A program made the translations under genes and the position numbers. Under the pieces are notes generated by a model. It ran no database searches. It was not told the DNA's origin and saw nothing but the letters and a program-made list of their open reading frames with translations. DNA of 64,000 bases from Runella zeae DSM 19591 (GTDB lineage Bacteria; Bacteroidota; Bacteroidia; Cytophagales; Spirosomataceae). How positions within the stretch are numbered: the first letter of the stretch is position 1; each line of letters starts with the position of its first letter. Location of the stretch: NCBI RefSeq assembly GCF_000423565.1, contig NZ_KE384036.1, positions 186,001-250,000 of the forward strand, in the 5' to 3' direction. This document shows positions 61,281-64,000 of the stretch, in pieces.

Positions 61281-62392
61281 AGGGCAGGCTTGAGTATTTT
61301 GTGTTTATTCATTTTTCTTTTTCGACGCCACCAAAGAAAAAACCCTGTCACTGACAGTAGTCCAGGCGTAAGGCCAATCACAATATACAGAATTTTCAGG
61401 AAAATCCCGCCAAAATTTCCTACGTGCAGCGGATGAAAAGTAGCTTCAATTTTTTTCCAAGGCGACAAATCTGAGTAGCGGGTTATGCCTAAAAATTCGC
61501 CCGTATAAGCATCAAATTGAATAGAATTTTTGGCCGAAAACAAAGGGTTTTCGTTTTCATAATTTCCTCTTACGTTAAATTTACGATGGGGCTGCGTGGG
61601 TAGATACACATAGCTTGGCGTCAACTCAGGAGCTTTGATGAGTGCTTCGTCGTATAAGTTTTGTAACGAAACTTTGGCAAGGGAGTTGGGCGGGGTAGGT
61701 ACGACTTCGTTGTCCCAGGTTTTCTTTTCAAACGCAAATAAGTTGAGCCAAAAACCAGTGAAGAAAATAATTACGTTGAAAACCAACGCCCATACGCCTA
61801 CCATACGGTGTAAGTCAGAAGAAATCGTACGCCAGTTTTTGGGGTTAAAACGTTGTCTAAAAGTCAACACTTTCCAAATAAATTTGCGATAAACGACCAC
61901 CCCCGTCAGGATAGACACCAACATTGTTAGCCCAAAAATAGCAGTTAAAGCAGCGCCAGGCATCCCCAAATGAAACGAAAAATGGAACTGAAAAATCCAT
62001 TCAATCCAGCCCACCTCGAGGTCGTCGCTGCGTCCGTGTCTGATGATTTGTCCCGTATATTGATTAACGTTGATTGCACCTAAATCATAGGAAATCAAGC
62101 GTGTATCATTTAGATAAAGCCGAAATTGATAGGAATGATTGGGGGGAGCCGCAGGATTCACCCACGCAATACCGTCTAGATTCGGGTATTTTTGAGTAAT
62201 AATTCGATACAGACTGTCAAGCGGCAAAGGCTCGCCCGTTGGTACGACATTGGTAATCTGACCATACATCCACGGTTCAAGTTCCTCTTTAAAAACCAGT
62301 ATAGACCCGCTTAAACCCAATAGCAATAAAAAAAAGCCCGTAATGAGGCCAAACCATGAGTGAAGTGTAAAAAGCTTGCGCTGTATGTTCAT
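61277..62392 (-). CDS. PepSY-associated membrane protein
   Basis: This 371-aa inner-membrane protein has four helices: about residues 12-33, 145-168, 195-220 and 340-362. The helix-bounded PepSY regions face the periplasm (ELEPWMYGQITNVVPTGEPLPLDSLY, then YTGQIIRHGRSDDLEVGWIEWIFQFHFSFHLGMPG). Conserved His residues in LHSWFGL, FHFSFHLG, DLHRMVGVW and FHPLHVGNFGG match the haem-binding-like pattern of proteins often linked to siderophore or ferric-reductase genes. Together with the coupled CWC protein, a role in metal reduction or uptake is possible but unproven. The 15-3-15 hairpins lie upstream. Confidence 0.9.
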   Translation of the reverse strand: MNIQRKLFTLHSWFGLITGFFLLLLGLSGSILVFKEELEPWMYGQITNVVPTGEPLPLDSLYRIITQKYPNLDGIAWVNPAAPPNHSYQFRLYLNDTRLISYDLGAINVNQYTGQIIRHGRSDDLEVGWIEWIFQFHFSFHLGMPGAALTAIFGLTMLVSILTGVVVYRKFIWKVLTFRQRFNPKNWRTISSDLHRMVGVWALVFNVIIFFTGFWLNLFAFEKKTWDNEVVPTPPNSLAKVSLQNLYDEALIKAPELTPSYVYLPTQPHRKFNVRGNYENENPLFSAKNSIQFDAYTGEFLGITRYSDLSPWKKIEATFHPLHVGNFGGIFLKILYIVIGLTPGLLSVTGFFLWWRRKRKMNKHKILKPAL

Positions 62393-62445
62393 AAGTTGAT
62401 GAAGATTAACAACTATTTGACGGTTAAAGAGGCTGTCTAACGATT

Positions 62446-62541
62446 AACGCAGGCACTGTTTTGAACAGTGCCTGCGTTGAATACCTCGCCAACCCTGCCA
62501 ACGTTCAAAACGTTGGCAGGGTTAAGAACGTTGGCAGGGTT
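62446..62541. repeat. Two perfect 33-bp hairpins (15-3-15 family) plus a duplicated arm
   Basis: AACGCAGGCACTGTT-TTG-AACAGTGCCTGCGTT (62446-62478) and AACCCTGCCAACGTT-CAA-AACGTTGGCAGGGTT (62491-62523) both have 15 of 15 paired positions. The right arm of the second is repeated once more at 62527-62541. They lie just after the alkaline phosphatase stop codon (minus strand) and before the PepSY gene. Confidence 0.88.
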
Positions 62542-62546
62542 AAGCC

Positions 62547-63935
62547 TTATACTTTTACTTCGGTCAAATCAAGCATAAAATTGTGCAAGTCAATATTCTT
62601 CACAAAAGGATTGAGTAGCTCGCTGCCGGGTCCAAACATCGACAACTCCACAAACTCTGCCGTATGGTCGGTGCCAGCCCATCCTATGGAAGTAAAAGGT
62701 GTTTGGATTTGGGCCAATTTTTGGAAAGGTAATTTACGCGCGTTATAAACGCCGTCTTCACCGAGCAAATAATAATTACTCAAAATCGTTAGCGCTTCCT
62801 CAGGTTTTATCACAATTCCCTGCGCCGCTTCGATGCGCTCAATAATCTGAGCAGGCGTAAAGTTTTTGTCGATACCATTCAATATCCACTCATTAGTGTG
62901 CTTAAAAGTCGCGATTTTATCAAAATTGGCATTGGCTTTAGAACCCGACAAAAGCGCAGGGCTGGCATTGCCGTGATCGGTGGTGAGTACTACAAGCGTA
63001 TTTTTATCTTTTTCGGCAAAATCTATCGCTACTTTGAGCGCATCATCAAACTGGATTTGCTCCCCAATCAAGCCCCCGATGTCGTTGGCATGAGCCGCCC
63101 AATCTACCTTGCCAGATTCTACTTGTAGTACAAAGCCGTTGGGATTTTTTTGCATGATTTCGATTGCCTTTTGGGTCATCTCAGCCAAGGTAGGCACTTT
63201 CGCTTTGAGTTCTTCTGAATTGGCACGGTCGAGGGCATACGGCAGTCCGTCGTTGTGAAATACTCCCAAAATAGGCTTATCTGAATTTAATCCTAGCATT
63301 TCCTGACGCGTAAGCGCTACTTGATAGCCCGCTGTTCGGAAATCTTGCAGTAAGTCACGTTTATCAGCCCGATTTTCTTTCGAAAATACTTCTGTTCCTC
63401 CACCCATCATTACATCAAATTTCAGTGACAAGTACTGCACCGCAATAGGATCCATGCTACGACTTTTGGAGTTTACCGCAAAACCCGCCGGCGTTGCGTG
63501 CGTAATAGGCACCGTAGTGACACAGCCCACGGCTTTGCGAGCTTCTTTGAATTTCTGCAAAATAGGCCGGTATTCTTCGCCATTAGGGCCCATGTTGAGC
63601 ACTCCATTTTTTACTCTCACTCCCCCCCCCCACGACGAACTCGCCGCCGCCGAGTCGGTCACTAGAGAACTCGCCGAGGCAGTATCCATGAGTGCACGTT
63701 TGACGCGATTGTCGCGCATGAGTTGTACCCAATGACTCCCACGCCCGTGATGGCGCTGTAGCATCAAATCAGCCATATTGAGTGTGCCGATACTCATGCC
63801 ATCGCTTACCATAAATATGATATTTTTGACTTTGCCACGCTTTTTGGCGATGGCATCCCCGGCTCCCCAAGGGTTGAATAGCTGAGTCCCTAAAGCAGCC
63901 AAGGAACCATTCTTAAAAAAATCTCTTCTACGCAT
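62547..63935 (-). CDS. Alkaline phosphatase, Tat-exported
   Basis: This 462-aa metal-dependent phosphomonoesterase has the twin-arginine signal MRRRDFFKNGSLAALG. The catalytic motifs are IIFMVSDGMSIGTLN (metal Asp), VTDSAAASSSWGGG (Ser nucleophile), VTHATPAGF, VESGKVDWAAHAND and VLTTDHGNASP (His/Asp metal ligands). It would release phosphate from organic esters in the periplasm. No phosphate-regulon gene is visible, and only 65 bases of upstream sequence remain in the window, with no clear promoter. Confidence 0.94.
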   Translation of the reverse strand: MRRRDFFKNGSLAALGTQLFNPWGAGDAIAKKRGKVKNIIFMVSDGMSIGTLNMADLMLQRHHGRGSHWVQLMRDNRVKRALMDTASASSLVTDSAAASSSWGGGVRVKNGVLNMGPNGEEYRPILQKFKEARKAVGCVTTVPITHATPAGFAVNSKSRSMDPIAVQYLSLKFDVMMGGGTEVFSKENRADKRDLLQDFRTAGYQVALTRQEMLGLNSDKPILGVFHNDGLPYALDRANSEELKAKVPTLAEMTQKAIEIMQKNPNGFVLQVESGKVDWAAHANDIGGLIGEQIQFDDALKVAIDFAEKDKNTLVVLTTDHGNASPALLSGSKANANFDKIATFKHTNEWILNGIDKNFTPAQIIERIEAAQGIVIKPEEALTILSNYYLLGEDGVYNARKLPFQKLAQIQTPFTSIGWAGTDHTAEFVELSMFGPGSELLNPFVKNIDLHNFMLDLTEVKV

Positions 63936-64000
63936 AGATTGGTTTGGTTGTGGTTTTGTAAACTATAAATCACTGAGTATGAAGTATGCTTTCACAAAGC

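Overview
The window looks like chromosomal DNA from a member of the Bacteroidota, most likely the order Cytophagales (Runella/Flectobacillus-like; the genus is inference). Supporting signs are a SusC/SusD pair, several TonB-dependent or DUF5686 outer-membrane proteins, lipoproteins with short lipoboxes, a general lack of Shine-Dalgarno sites, and several TAnnTTTG -7 promoter elements. There are no tRNA, rRNA, CRISPR or phage genes. I support 51 protein genes. The first (purE) is cut by the left edge of the window.

Layout. 1-6.2 kb: housekeeping genes (purE, a LysM protein, an LpxH-like phosphatase, a PglD/NeuD-type acyltransferase, recF, pdhA, an MlaE-type permease). 6.2-19.2 kb: a nutrient and redox locus with a ROK regulator divergent from SusC/SusD, then a same-strand run encoding a cytochrome c/PHM-like copper protein, a very large CRTAC1-type (FG-GAP + ASPIC/UnbV) protein and a vanadium-haloperoxidase/PAP2-type enzyme. 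19.2-24.2 kb: a PIN toxin-antitoxin pair, then ybbP-ybbA divergent from tesA. 24-33.7 kb: an aldose epimerase, a DUF1349 protein, a DUF4440-serine hydrolase fusion, an ECF sigma factor with a putative anti-sigma gene, a TonB-type receptor and a gamma-glutamyltransferase. 33.7-36 kb: a two-gene ATPase + HNH nuclease module that resembles the Septu (PtuAB) anti-phage system and has its own promoter. 36-48.5 kb: DUF58, tsaC, a glycosyltransferase, YihY, a thioesterase, mltG, DinB, an alpha/beta hydrolase whose nucleophile serine is replaced by glycine, phospholipase C and fumC. 48.6-64 kb: an overlapping pair of unknown genes (membrane + zinc ribbon), a sugar isomerase-like protein, a polyprenyl synthase, a PBP4-type peptidase, DUF2252, a DUF5686 receptor, a second cytochrome c/PHM-like protein with a CX4CH haem motif, a CWC-PepSY pair and alkaline phosphatase.

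The most unusual non-coding content is repetitive. One family of 33-bp hairpins keeps a 15-nt arm / 3-nt loop / 15-nt arm layout while its sequence changes. A second, about 110-bp palindromic MITE-like family is present as two full and two partial copies. There is also an 83-bp tandem repeat, and a 15-bp perfect inverted repeat upstream of an orphan plus-strand terminator that may mark a small RNA. The Septu-like module, the orphan terminator locus and the two hairpin families deserve the closest look.
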